A stretch of DNA of 50,810 bases from Candidatus Daviesbacteria bacterium RIFCSPHIGHO2_02_FULL_43_12 (lineage in GTDB: Bacteria > Patescibacteriota > Microgenomatia > Daviesbacterales > UBA10151), in NCBI GenBank assembly GCA_001776775.1, contig MFDD01000006.1:2191-53000 (forward strand). The letters run 5' to 3'. A program made the position numbers and the translations under genes. The notes under the pieces were generated by a model. It saw only the letters and a list, made by a program, of their open reading frames with translations. It had not been told where the DNA came from and did not search any database. Positions 13,445-22,948 of this stretch are shown here, in pieces; the first letter of the stretch is position 1, and each line of letters begins with the position of its first letter.

Positions 13445-16400
13445 ATGAATAAATTGCTTGGCAAGAGCATCTCGCCCAAGCAGACGGACCATTCGGCCGC
13501 ATCAAACGCGGCACGATCAAACGTGCCTGCCGAGTTTGACTCGGTGGCTTCATCTGTGGTGGCCAAACCAACCCGGGGTTTAATTTCTATTGGTAAAGCA
13601 GCAAAGTATCTGGGGGTATCGATTGACACTCTGCGTAACTGGGAGGAGCAGAAAAAGTTAGTCTCCATTAGGACGGCCGGGGGCAGTAGGAGATATAGGT
13701 TAACAGAATTAAAAAAGTTTGCGATTGCTACTCCTAAACTTGCCAGAAAAATAGAGCAGCACAGTCACCCTAACTTTGAAGATCTCAAGCCAATCTCAAA
13801 AGCTAAAATCCCTGCATCTATATATACTAATGAGCAGCAGGGCGAACATCACTTGGGTTACGCCCCCTCTCCGATCGCTCGGGCGATTAAACAGTTTAAC
13901 CCCAGCTCCATCTTGCCATTGCCACCACCCTTTGTTATCAAGGATAAACCCCGACACCAAGTTGCGAATCATCTTAAGAAAGCTTTACAAATGGGACTAG
14001 GGGGAATTGTTGCAGCCGGATTTATTGTCACCGCCATTATAGTTGGCAGTTACTTCATTAATCCCAGACAAACAAACCAACATTTTGCCCACTCCTCTGC
14101 CCTGTCTCCTTTTAATTCCCTTGCTAAGGGATACCTGTCTATGATACTGCCCCAGAAAGCTAGGGAGTTAGGTTTAAAGAAGTCGTCAGTCGTCAGCCCT
14201 CAGTCGTCAGATAATCTGATAGCTGACAGCGAAGCGAGTCTGAAAGCTGAAAACTCTTCCAACGTCCTGGCAATCATTAACCAGAGACCCGGAACCTTAA
14301 ACATTAACGCCAATACTGCCATCAACGGAACCTTATTGATCGAAGGTGGTGTTCGGGTTACCGGAACAGACGTCAGTGGCTTGCTCCAAAGCATTACCGG
14401 CGGAGATAATGTTACGATTGTCGGTGCCGACTCCCCCAACCCTACTATCTCTGTAACCCTTCCCTCTAATTTAGTTAATTCTTTTGCTACATCTAGTACC
14501 GGAACAAAAGTATCCGGGGATATTATCTTGGGTTCCGGATTATCCCTGGCTACTGCAACTAAAACTATCTCTGTCTCCACCCCAACCCTCTCTTCGGTCA
14601 GAAGTGCCGGTGGATGTTCTGGCTGTATTACTGATGATGATGTCGATAGCGCTCTGACTATCTCATCTTCCGGATCAGTTGCGGTCGGAGCATTATCCTC
14701 GGCTGTAACTATTGCAAAGGGAGGAACGGCACTGACCTCATATACAACTGGCGATATTCTTTATGCTAACTCCTCAGGGACACTCTCTAAATTGGCCATT
14801 GGAACATCTGGCCAATCTTTGGTCGTCACCTCTGGTCTACCTGCCTGGTCATCATCCGGTGCCGGAGTAACCTCCCTAAACAGCTTAACCGGAGAATTAA
14901 CGATAGCGGGGACTTCTAATCAAATCTCGGTGGCAGCATCCTCCACCACGGTGACACTATCTCTACCTTCGACTGTTACTACCACCAACTTAAATGCCTC
15001 GTCTGCCTTGCAGTTAAACGGCACCAATATTAATACCGGTGGAACTCTTTCTAATGTTGCCTACCTGGACACAGCCCAGACCTTTAGCGCAGCGCAGACC
15101 AACTCTACTGCCGGGGCTGCCTCTACCCCAGCCCAGAAACTAACAGGAGCCTGGTATACCGGAGGATCCGGCACAACCACCAAACCTCAACTACTGATTG
15201 AACCAAGCGGAACCACCACCAATGCCTGGTCAACCTCCGGCACTGGTATTGGAGTCAATGCCGCAGCTACCTTTGCCGGAAATTTAATTGATCTGCAGCA
15301 AGCCGCTAACTCCATTTTTTCAATTACCTCAGTCAGTAGTGCTGTTAATGGCTTTAACTTCCTGGCTGGGGCAACCGGATCAGGTGTAGCTATTAGTGCC
15401 GACGGTGGGGGGTCTGATACCAACATCCCTTTAAGTATTGATGCTAAGGGCTCTGGCTTAGTCAAGATTGCGGCTACCTCTACCGGCAATGTTGAGCTAG
15501 CCGGAGGGTCTGCAGCAACCGGATGTACGATCGCCAACTCCACCGGAGCCCTGACTTGTGCCGGGGATATTACCGGTGGCTCAACCGGAACAAGCGGCTA
15601 CTGGACAAGATCAGGAACAACCCTTTCTCCGGCTACAGCCGGGGATGCGATCACTACCTCAGGTAATCTTTCAACCTCAGGATCCGGCACATTATCGATT
15701 GCCGGAACAGCCACTTTTTCATCGACCATTAACACTAATACCTTTAGCTCAACTGCCTTAACCTTTGCCTCAGGCGCAACTACTGCGGTTATCTCGCCGG
15801 CTACAGCCGGAACACATATTGAAGTAGACTCCGGCGGTGGGACAGGGAATATTTTGCTGGGTGGAGGTTCTGGTTCGACCGGGTGTACTGTCTCTGATTC
15901 AACTGGAAACCTAACTTGTGCCGGATCTATTACCGGAGGATCAGAATCTAATCAAGGGTACTGGTCAAGATCGGGAACTACCCTTTCGCCTGTCACCACC
16001 GGGGATGCGATCACTACCTCAGGGAATATTTCTACATCAGGCTCTGGTGCAGTTACCTCAGCCGGGCTCTTAACCGGACAACTTGGTTTAACTATAACCG
16101 GTGCAACCACCAGTATTAATGCCTCCTCTAACTTTGCCACTAATATTAACACCGGCACCTCAACCGGAACTATCTCACTTGGTAACTCAAGCGCCGGAGC
16201 GATTGCCATATCCGGTTCTTCAACTTTCGGAGTAACGACTACTACATCAGCCCAAACTTTCACCAGTGCGGTTGTTTCCGGAACTACTACCTCTTCAGCT
16301 TTTGTCTTTACTGATTCAAGCTTAACTACTGGAACTGGATTGTATCTTGTCTCCTCATCTCTGACTTCTGGAAAACTGGCTCATATTGCTCCGACCTTTG

Positions 16401-19400
16401 CCGGAGCTGGAGTAACAGGCTACGGAGCCTATCTTGAAGGAGCTGATTCAACAACTTCCGCCAACACCGACTACCAACTTTACTCTACTCTAGCTTTATC
16501 AGGCAATGCTGCCAAAACTGGAGTGGGTATATATTCAACAGTAACCAGCTCTTCTACCACCGGAGATACATTAATAGGATTAGACTTGGCTACAAGTGCA
16601 ACAGGTGCCCTAGCTGCCACTCAAACTAGGACAATCTATGGTTTAAGGTCTCAGCCTGCATCAACCGGAGCTTCAAATAACTCTGATGATACATTAAATC
16701 TGTATGGCTCATACTTGGCTCCAACCTCTACCCTAGCCTTGGCTGGTACGACTAATGTTTATGGACAATACATCTCTAATATTGCGACCCATAACGCTGA
16801 TGCCGGAACTGTTAACTCCTATGGACTATATATTGCCAACGGCACCTCCTCTACCAACGGAACTAATACCAAATACGGACTTTATATTGCCACCCCGACC
16901 GGAGCCGATACTAATTATGCGCTCTATATCGCGGGAGGAAATGCCACTTTAGCTGACGGAGCCCTGCTTGACCTCTCGGCGATTAACCTCTCCTCAACTA
17001 CTGAAGGGTTATTGCTGCCTCAAAACGCCACCGCCTGTTCCAGCGCTACCGCTGAGGGACAAATCTGCTGGGACACCTCAACTGATACGCTATATATCGG
17101 TAAGAGTGGTTCAACCGCGGCTGTTGGCCAGGGTGATATCACTGCAGTTGGATCAATGACCTCGGGCGCCGCTTTTGCCGACTCCGGAGCTGATGATGAC
17201 TGGCTGGGACTTGGCTCCGGAGCAGGAAGAATCGAATTTGACGACCAAACTACCGATGAAGTGAATATCCTTTCAGCCAATGTCGGAATTGGTACTCAAA
17301 CTCCTGGAGGTTCCCTGGATGTCTCAGCTGCTAAGTCGCTAACTCCCTCTTTAACTGGAGCCTATCTTTCTTTTTCGGCCTCAACCCTAACTGACTCCGG
17401 TACCGCTGCCTCCGGGACACTGGCTAATGCAGCTTTTAACTCGATTGCCGCCCCGACCCTGGCTGCTACCAACACCTCAGTAGTGACAGACCATGCCTAT
17501 ACTCTATACCTGGCCGGACCCCCAACTGCCGGTACCAATGAAACAATTAATAATAGCTACGCCTTAGGAGTTAATGGTAAAACCCAGCTGGCTAATGCAG
17601 TTGAACTGTCCGGTTCAACCGATGCCACAACTACTGTTGGCACCCGGGTCGAGGGGGCCTGGTCAGTTACTAATCTAGCCGCCGGCACTAATACCTATAA
17701 TTACCGCCGGGCCATTACTGTCACTAATAACGACTCCTCCACTGCCCTGCCAACCAATTATGAGCTCACTATTACCTTAACCACTGGAGCCAGCTCACAA
17801 TCATCTGATGTTTGTGCAACCACCAAAAACGACTCCTCTGACCTGATTGTGGCGAAATTAACTGGCCCGACTGAGATTGCCAGAAATATTACCCGTACCT
17901 CGTGCGCTGCCGGGTCTCAACAGATTGTGGTTAAATTCTTAAATCAAGCTTCAATTGCCGCCTCTGGCACAGCTACCTATTATCTATATTATGGCAACTC
18001 CGGCAGCTCAAACACTGCTCCCACAACCTACTCAACCTCAGCAGTTGTCCTGGATAGTGCAGATAACGTTGGTTCGTGGACCAGTAATGATTCAACTAAC
18101 TTTGCTATTTCCCAGGAGACGACCATCAAACAAGAAGGGACAGGGTCAATCAAGGCAGTTGCTGTTCAAAACTGCTCAACTTGCGGAGATATCGGGGTAT
18201 TCGCAACCACCAACCAGGGACAATTACCGACAACGCGGGCGTATTTTAATACTACGGAAAGTGTTGTAATTGGTGGAACAGGTTATCTCTACTTTATAGG
18301 AGGTGACTGGGCACCAGTTCTTTCAACTGTGTATAAATCTACCATCACTACAGCTGGAGATCTCGGCTCATTTGTAACAACCTCCCAGGCACAGTTACCC
18401 CTTGGCCTATCCTACATGGCCTCAAATATCGTTGATGTTGGTGGTACAAATTATATCTATATTATCGGTGGCTACAACCCAACAACCTATTCAAGCGTAT
18501 ATAAGGCTCAAATTGGCTCAACAGGAAATATTGGAGCCTTTGCTACTACCTCACAAGGACAAATGCTTGAACTTATTTGGCAAAACGCATCTACCGTTGC
18601 AAGCATTAGCGGGACATCATATATCTATGTACTAGGAGATGCTGACGGAAATACTTCAGCCGTCTATAAAGGAATGATTAATCCAGCCAATGGTGATGTC
18701 GGGTCTTTTGCTACCACCTCACAAGGACAACTAAAGGTTGCCACTGTATTTGGAGACGCTACAACCGTCACTATTGGAGGAACTAATTATGTGTATATAG
18801 TAGGAGGAAATACTATTTCCACTGTTTATAAAGCTCAAATCGATACTTCAGCAAACATAGGTTCATTTAATTCTACCTCCCAGGGACAGCTGCCGGCAGT
18901 GATATACAATCCTGCAGTTAATCCTTTTACCATTGGCGGCACGAATTATCTATATGTCTCTGGTGGAGAAGTCTCAACTGTTTATAGAGCAACTCTTGAT
19001 GGTTCGGGTAATGTCGGTTCTTTTGTGACAACTGGGCAAGCACAATTTCCCGCAGCCATTAGAAGCCTGTCTAACATAGTCACTCTGGGTACTTCAAGTT
19101 ACTTCTACGGACTGGGGAATGGCAGTGCATCTGTTGTATATAAAGGAAAAATTACCACTACCTATGATCCATCCGGAGATGTCGGGGCATTTTCTACCAC
19201 ATCTCAAGGACAACTACTCGCTACTCGGCTTCAACTAGGCGGAGCATTGGTGGCTGTCGGCGGGACGAATTATATCTATGCAATCGGAGGGGATTCTGCT
19301 TCAACTGTTTATAAAGCCCAGATTGGATCATCAGGCAATGTCGGCTCATTTGATACTACCTCCCAGGGACAGCTACCGGCCAATATCGAACAAATTGAGA

Positions 19401-22400
19401 ATTCTATTACCACTGCAACTGTCGGAGGAACGAATTATGTCTATCTGGCAGGAGGAAGCGGCGGAGGCTCGGCTTTATATCGAACACAGGTTGATGCCTC
19501 GGGTAATTTGGGCTCTTTTGTAACCACCTCTCAAGGTCAATTAAAAGCAGCTCGGTACGGAACCGGCGCTATCACAGTCAATCAGGCCGGAACCTATTAT
19601 CTCTATAATATCGCCGGTTGGGATGGCGGCGCAGCTACTTCAACGGTATATAAATCTCAAATCGACACCTCCGGCAATGTCGGCTCATTTGATACTACCT
19701 CCCAGGGACAGCTACTGGCTACCCGATACGGAGTAATGGTTGGTCAGGCAACGATTGGTGGAACAAGCTATCTATATGCACTTGGCGGATGTTCTAACGG
19801 GTCTTGTGGAGCAGATGCTACCAGCACAGTTTATAAAGCCCAGATTGGATCATCAGGCAATGTCGGCTCATTTGATACTACCTCCCAGGGACAGCTACCG
19901 GCCAAACGTTGGGAGGGAGCGGTTGTCACACTCTCAATCATGGGCAACTTCCTCTATGTCATCGGAGGAGATGCCGGTACTGGCGCCACCCCCACTTCAA
20001 CAGTTTATAAAGCAGCTATTAACTCAACAGGAGACATTGGCTCTTTTGTGACTACAGGCCAGGCACAGTTACCGGCAAATAATGGGGCAAATCCGGCGGT
20101 GGTAACTAATACGGTTGGCTTTTCCTACCTCTATACCTTGGGTGGGACAACCACTTCAACAGTTTATAAAGCATCTCTGGGGGGTTACGGTGCCCAGCTT
20201 ACTACCTCTGCCAAAAACCTGACTGATTTAGGCGGTCTGCAAATGCAAGTGTATTCCTCCAGGACCGGAACTTATTTAACTTATGATGTTTCCGAAGACG
20301 GGGTGACCTGGACACCCACCTCCAACTCAATTACTATCTCAAGCGCCAACACCTGGGAAACAAAACAGCTGGATATCTCAGGGACTGCTAATGGAGCTAA
20401 AGACGGAATTACCAGAGTAAGAGTTCGGGCATCTGATACGACCTCTGGATTTACGATGTACTTTGACGATATGTCCGGCATTAGCACTGCTTTTAGCGGC
20501 TCATCCCCTTCGGTGGCCCAAGCTGCCAGAATAATCGGTGCAGCTAATTTAATGATTAATGCTCAGGGCACGGGGCTTGTCAGGGTAAATTATGACGCTA
20601 ACTCCAACACCATTGCCGGCTCCGGGGGGCTGACGGTCTATAACGGCGCGACTACTGCCTATTTACAAGTTGATGCTAATGGTAATGTCGTTGTTGGCCA
20701 AGGGGCGGCTCTGGCAACCACCGCCACCAACGGATTCTTATACCTACCCAGCTCTGCCGGCTTACCGACAGGAGTACCAACTTCATACACCGGCTCTTTG
20801 GCGATGGAATATGACTCAACTAATAATAAACTCTGTGTCTATAACGCAGCTTGGAAATGTTCGGCAGCCCTATCTGACTTTGCCGAGTGGGCACCGGCTC
20901 GCGGGGCTGAAATTGGAGATATCGTGGTAACCACCGACGAGGTTAATCCAATTGAGGATTCCGCTTCTCCTTTTATGCTGGGTAAATCCAGCATTGCTTA
21001 TGACCAAAAAATTGTCGGAGTTATCTCTAAATATGCTGAGGATAGTAACGACGCCCATGGCTATAAAAGATCTGATGATTACCACGCGGTGGCCCTGGCC
21101 GGACGTGTGCCAGTTAAAATTGCTTCAAATTCAGCTGCTATTAAAAGAGGCGACTACTTAACTTCTTCCTCTACTCCAGGACAGGCGATGAAGGCGACTA
21201 AACCTGGCCAAATAGTTGGTAAAGCACTCGAAGATTACGATCCCTTAATTAGCAATAAAACTGCAAATCCCGGTATGGTACTCGCTTTTATTCAGCCTGG
21301 CTTTGCTGATCCCCAAAATGCTTTAGCTAATCTATCAATTGAACCTGATGGAACCTTACTGGTGCCAAAATTAAAGGTTGGAGAATTAGGCCTCGATACT
21401 AAACTGTTTGCCCTGGAAGATAGAATTAATCAGCTCAGCCTGACGTCAACAAACACAGAAGATAACTTATTACTAAATAAGCTAGCAGCCTCAAGCGAGA
21501 CTATAGATCCAATTAACGTAGCTTCAAAGCTTCTAACCCTCGATCAAATTCAAGCCACGCAAACTGCGACTTTAGCAAAGCTTGAATCAAGAATCCTCAG
21601 TAATGAATCAAACATCAGTGATAAAGTAGCCTCATTGTCCGCTCAAATCGCTTCCCTCTCAGCAAAACTGGCGAATAAAGAATCCGACAGCGAATCTCTC
21701 TCAAAAGTTTTAGCTGCACAAATTGTCCAACTATCCGAGAAAATAAATTCCTTGCAGCTAAACAGCTCATCTTCAGCCATTGCCGAGGCAAGTAGCTCCA
21801 GCGTCTTCAAGAAATTCTTAGCTGATGATTTCCAACTCACCTCTCCTGATACTTTACTGGCAACAGGAAGTTCACAACTTGCCAGCTTAGCTGTGGCCTC
21901 GGAAGCTACCTTTTCTGGCCGACTAATCGCCTATGACACGATTATCTCCAACTCTTTTAAGTCTTTGGGCGAGACGTTCTTGGGTCAGACAACTATCGCG
22001 GAAGAAGTCAATGTTGACGGCACCCTTTCGGTAACAGGAAACGCCATTAATAGCATTGGGACACTTTATTTGCAAAGCGCTCCCCTTTCTACCAAGCTGG
22101 ATATCTTTGGAGGGAAGCTAGTCATTGATATAGACGGTAACTTGACTACATCAGGAGATATCAAAGCCACCAACCTTGAGATCACCGGAGCGTTGATCAC
22201 CCGGGCCGATGCCGGAGAAGATATTACCATTGGAGATGTAGTATATATTACTGAAGCAGGCACTATTAAAAGGGCCAATGCATCAGATGACTCGTCCTCC
22301 TTGGTGGTCGGTATCGCCGCAGAATCGGCAGAGCAGAATAAACCAGTTAGAGTGGCTATTAGTGGTCGGGTTGGTGGCTTTAAGAATCTGCAAGTCGGTA

Positions 22401-22870
22401 AACCGTATTTCTTGGGTAATAACGGAAAGCTGCTGACAGTGCCAACCAAAGCAGATACCAAAGTCATTCAGGTAGCAATTGCTTTCAATGAAAATAGCCT
22501 GCTTGTCCAGATCCATCCTGATGCCAGCATTAATTCCAAAGTCTTAGGTATTTCAGCCAGCGCTGAGGTCGATCCAAGCTTTAACCTTAAATCCGAGTCC
22601 CCATCTGGTAGTCTAAAAGAGCTGATTAATAATATCGACCAGCAAGAAGCCAGTGGGAGCGCCTCTTCTAGCAAAACTTTGACTGTTAACAACAACACCT
22701 TAGGGTTTTTGAGGGTTAGAAGTAACCCAACAGTTACTGCCGAAGAACTAACCAAGCTAAATATTGGTGATAAATTCCCCGTCCTAGAGCAGCAAAACGG
22801 TTGGTTCAAGATTGAATATACTCCTGCTAATTTCGGCTGGGTGCTAGGATCCTATGTCAGTGTCAAATGA
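13445..22870 (+). CDS. Giant MerR-HTH / single-span / repeat-rich surface protein
   Basis: 3141 aa in one unbroken frame. Residues about 45-95 are a MerR-like winged HTH (ISIGKAAKYLGVSIDTLRNW, then TAGGSRRYRLTELKKF). One membrane span at about 182-202 (GGIVAAGFIVTAIIVGSYF) follows, so the head is cytoplasmic and the rest outside. The exterior has Ser/Thr/Gly-rich beta repeats (about 270-1400), including a duplicated unit with SGYWTRSGTTLSP and QGYWSRSGTTLSP. Then come a DUF2341-like domain (about 1419-1530), twelve kelch-like repeats (about 1583-2253), a phage-tail-like domain (about 2479-2619, FAEWAPARGAEIGDIVV), a coiled coil (about 2630-2795), a second small beta domain and a C-terminal SH3b domain (about 3083-3141). 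No LPXTG is seen. Probably a surface adhesin and a main glycosylation target; the DNA-binding head suggests signalling or tethering. Confidence 0.88.
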   Translation: MNKLLGKSISPKQTDHSAASNAARSNVPAEFDSVASSVVAKPTRGLISIGKAAKYLGVSIDTLRNWEEQKKLVSIRTAGGSRRYRLTELKKFAIATPKLARKIEQHSHPNFEDLKPISKAKIPASIYTNEQQGEHHLGYAPSPIARAIKQFNPSSILPLPPPFVIKDKPRHQVANHLKKALQMGLGGIVAAGFIVTAIIVGSYFINPRQTNQHFAHSSALSPFNSLAKGYLSMILPQKARELGLKKSSVVSPQSSDNLIADSEASLKAENSSNVLAIINQRPGTLNINANTAINGTLLIEGGVRVTGTDVSGLLQSITGGDNVTIVGADSPNPTISVTLPSNLVNSFATSSTGTKVSGDIILGSGLSLATATKTISVSTPTLSSVRSAGGCSGCITDDDVDSALTISSSGSVAVGALSSAVTIAKGGTALTSYTTGDILYANSSGTLSKLAIGTSGQSLVVTSGLPAWSSSGAGVTSLNSLTGELTIAGTSNQISVAASSTTVTLSLPSTVTTTNLNASSALQLNGTNINTGGTLSNVAYLDTAQTFSAAQTNSTAGAASTPAQKLTGAWYTGGSGTTTKPQLLIEPSGTTTNAWSTSGTGIGVNAAATFAGNLIDLQQAANSIFSITSVSSAVNGFNFLAGATGSGVAISADGGGSDTNIPLSIDAKGSGLVKIAATSTGNVELAGGSAATGCTIANSTGALTCAGDITGGSTGTSGYWTRSGTTLSPATAGDAITTSGNLSTSGSGTLSIAGTATFSSTINTNTFSSTALTFASGATTAVISPATAGTHIEVDSGGGTGNILLGGGSGSTGCTVSDSTGNLTCAGSITGGSESNQGYWSRSGTTLSPVTTGDAITTSGNISTSGSGAVTSAGLLTGQLGLTITGATTSINASSNFATNINTGTSTGTISLGNSSAGAIAISGSSTFGVTTTTSAQTFTSAVVSGTTTSSAFVFTDSSLTTGTGLYLVSSSLTSGKLAHIAPTFAGAGVTGYGAYLEGADSTTSANTDYQLYSTLALSGNAAKTGVGIYSTVTSSSTTGDTLIGLDLATSATGALAATQTRTIYGLRSQPASTGASNNSDDTLNLYGSYLAPTSTLALAGTTNVYGQYISNIATHNADAGTVNSYGLYIANGTSSTNGTNTKYGLYIATPTGADTNYALYIAGGNATLADGALLDLSAINLSSTTEGLLLPQNATACSSATAEGQICWDTSTDTLYIGKSGSTAAVGQGDITAVGSMTSGAAFADSGADDDWLGLGSGAGRIEFDDQTTDEVNILSANVGIGTQTPGGSLDVSAAKSLTPSLTGAYLSFSASTLTDSGTAASGTLANAAFNSIAAPTLAATNTSVVTDHAYTLYLAGPPTAGTNETINNSYALGVNGKTQLANAVELSGSTDATTTVGTRVEGAWSVTNLAAGTNTYNYRRAITVTNNDSSTALPTNYELTITLTTGASSQSSDVCATTKNDSSDLIVAKLTGPTEIARNITRTSCAAGSQQIVVKFLNQASIAASGTATYYLYYGNSGSSNTAPTTYSTSAVVLDSADNVGSWTSNDSTNFAISQETTIKQEGTGSIKAVAVQNCSTCGDIGVFATTNQGQLPTTRAYFNTTESVVIGGTGYLYFIGGDWAPVLSTVYKSTITTAGDLGSFVTTSQAQLPLGLSYMASNIVDVGGTNYIYIIGGYNPTTYSSVYKAQIGSTGNIGAFATTSQGQMLELIWQNASTVASISGTSYIYVLGDADGNTSAVYKGMINPANGDVGSFATTSQGQLKVATVFGDATTVTIGGTNYVYIVGGNTISTVYKAQIDTSANIGSFNSTSQGQLPAVIYNPAVNPFTIGGTNYLYVSGGEVSTVYRATLDGSGNVGSFVTTGQAQFPAAIRSLSNIVTLGTSSYFYGLGNGSASVVYKGKITTTYDPSGDVGAFSTTSQGQLLATRLQLGGALVAVGGTNYIYAIGGDSASTVYKAQIGSSGNVGSFDTTSQGQLPANIEQIENSITTATVGGTNYVYLAGGSGGGSALYRTQVDASGNLGSFVTTSQGQLKAARYGTGAITVNQAGTYYLYNIAGWDGGAATSTVYKSQIDTSGNVGSFDTTSQGQLLATRYGVMVGQATIGGTSYLYALGGCSNGSCGADATSTVYKAQIGSSGNVGSFDTTSQGQLPAKRWEGAVVTLSIMGNFLYVIGGDAGTGATPTSTVYKAAINSTGDIGSFVTTGQAQLPANNGANPAVVTNTVGFSYLYTLGGTTTSTVYKASLGGYGAQLTTSAKNLTDLGGLQMQVYSSRTGTYLTYDVSEDGVTWTPTSNSITISSANTWETKQLDISGTANGAKDGITRVRVRASDTTSGFTMYFDDMSGISTAFSGSSPSVAQAARIIGAANLMINAQGTGLVRVNYDANSNTIAGSGGLTVYNGATTAYLQVDANGNVVVGQGAALATTATNGFLYLPSSAGLPTGVPTSYTGSLAMEYDSTNNKLCVYNAAWKCSAALSDFAEWAPARGAEIGDIVVTTDEVNPIEDSASPFMLGKSSIAYDQKIVGVISKYAEDSNDAHGYKRSDDYHAVALAGRVPVKIASNSAAIKRGDYLTSSSTPGQAMKATKPGQIVGKALEDYDPLISNKTANPGMVLAFIQPGFADPQNALANLSIEPDGTLLVPKLKVGELGLDTKLFALEDRINQLSLTSTNTEDNLLLNKLAASSETIDPINVASKLLTLDQIQATQTATLAKLESRILSNESNISDKVASLSAQIASLSAKLANKESDSESLSKVLAAQIVQLSEKINSLQLNSSSSAIAEASSSSVFKKFLADDFQLTSPDTLLATGSSQLASLAVASEATFSGRLIAYDTIISNSFKSLGETFLGQTTIAEEVNVDGTLSVTGNAINSIGTLYLQSAPLSTKLDIFGGKLVIDIDGNLTTSGDIKATNLEITGALITRADAGEDITIGDVVYITEAGTIKRANASDDSSSLVVGIAAESAEQNKPVRVAISGRVGGFKNLQVGKPYFLGNNGKLLTVPTKADTKVIQVAIAFNENSLLVQIHPDASINSKVLGISASAEVDPSFNLKSESPSGSLKELINNIDQQEASGSASSSKTLTVNNNTLGFLRVRSNPTVTAEELTKLNIGDKFPVLEQQNGWFKIEYTPANFGWVLGSYVSVK
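14182..14250. repeat. Heptamer repeat inside giant gene (gtcgtca)
   Basis: gtcgtca units and relatives, read in frame as SSVVSPQSSDNLIADSEASL just after the membrane span. Confidence 0.8.
15521..16060 (+). repeat. Duplicated beta-repeat unit in giant gene
   Basis: Two copies of about 190 nt (from about 15521 and about 15876) encode matching segments with TCAGxITGGS, GYWxRSGTTLSP and GDAITTSGN. This is an internal duplication in the stalk. Confidence 0.7.
18190..20200 (+). repeat. Twelve kelch-like repeats in giant gene
   Basis: Twelve units of about 53-60 codons share G(N/D)(V/I)GSFxTTSQGQL, a GGTNYxYxxGG strand pair and STVYKAQI. A stretch of 77 nt is identical at 19307-19383 and 19829-19905, showing recent duplication or gene conversion. 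Twelve units would fit two six-bladed propellers. Confidence 0.85.
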
Positions 22871-22948
22871 ATCTTTCAATCATAAACTACTGTTTTAGTA
22901 CCTCTTTTTCAGTAGTCGGCTACCAGAATTCTCGGCTTAATCTGTGGG

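Noticed and set aside
13445-22870. Prophage tail fibre
   Set aside because: Some exterior modules resemble phage tail domains, but there are no capsid, terminase, portal or integrase genes, and the protein has a membrane span and HTH head.
22871-22948. Terminator between the giant gene and the convergent transferase gene
   Set aside because: ACTACTG and CAGTAGT can pair, but the loop is 17 nt and there is no T-tract; too weak to list.
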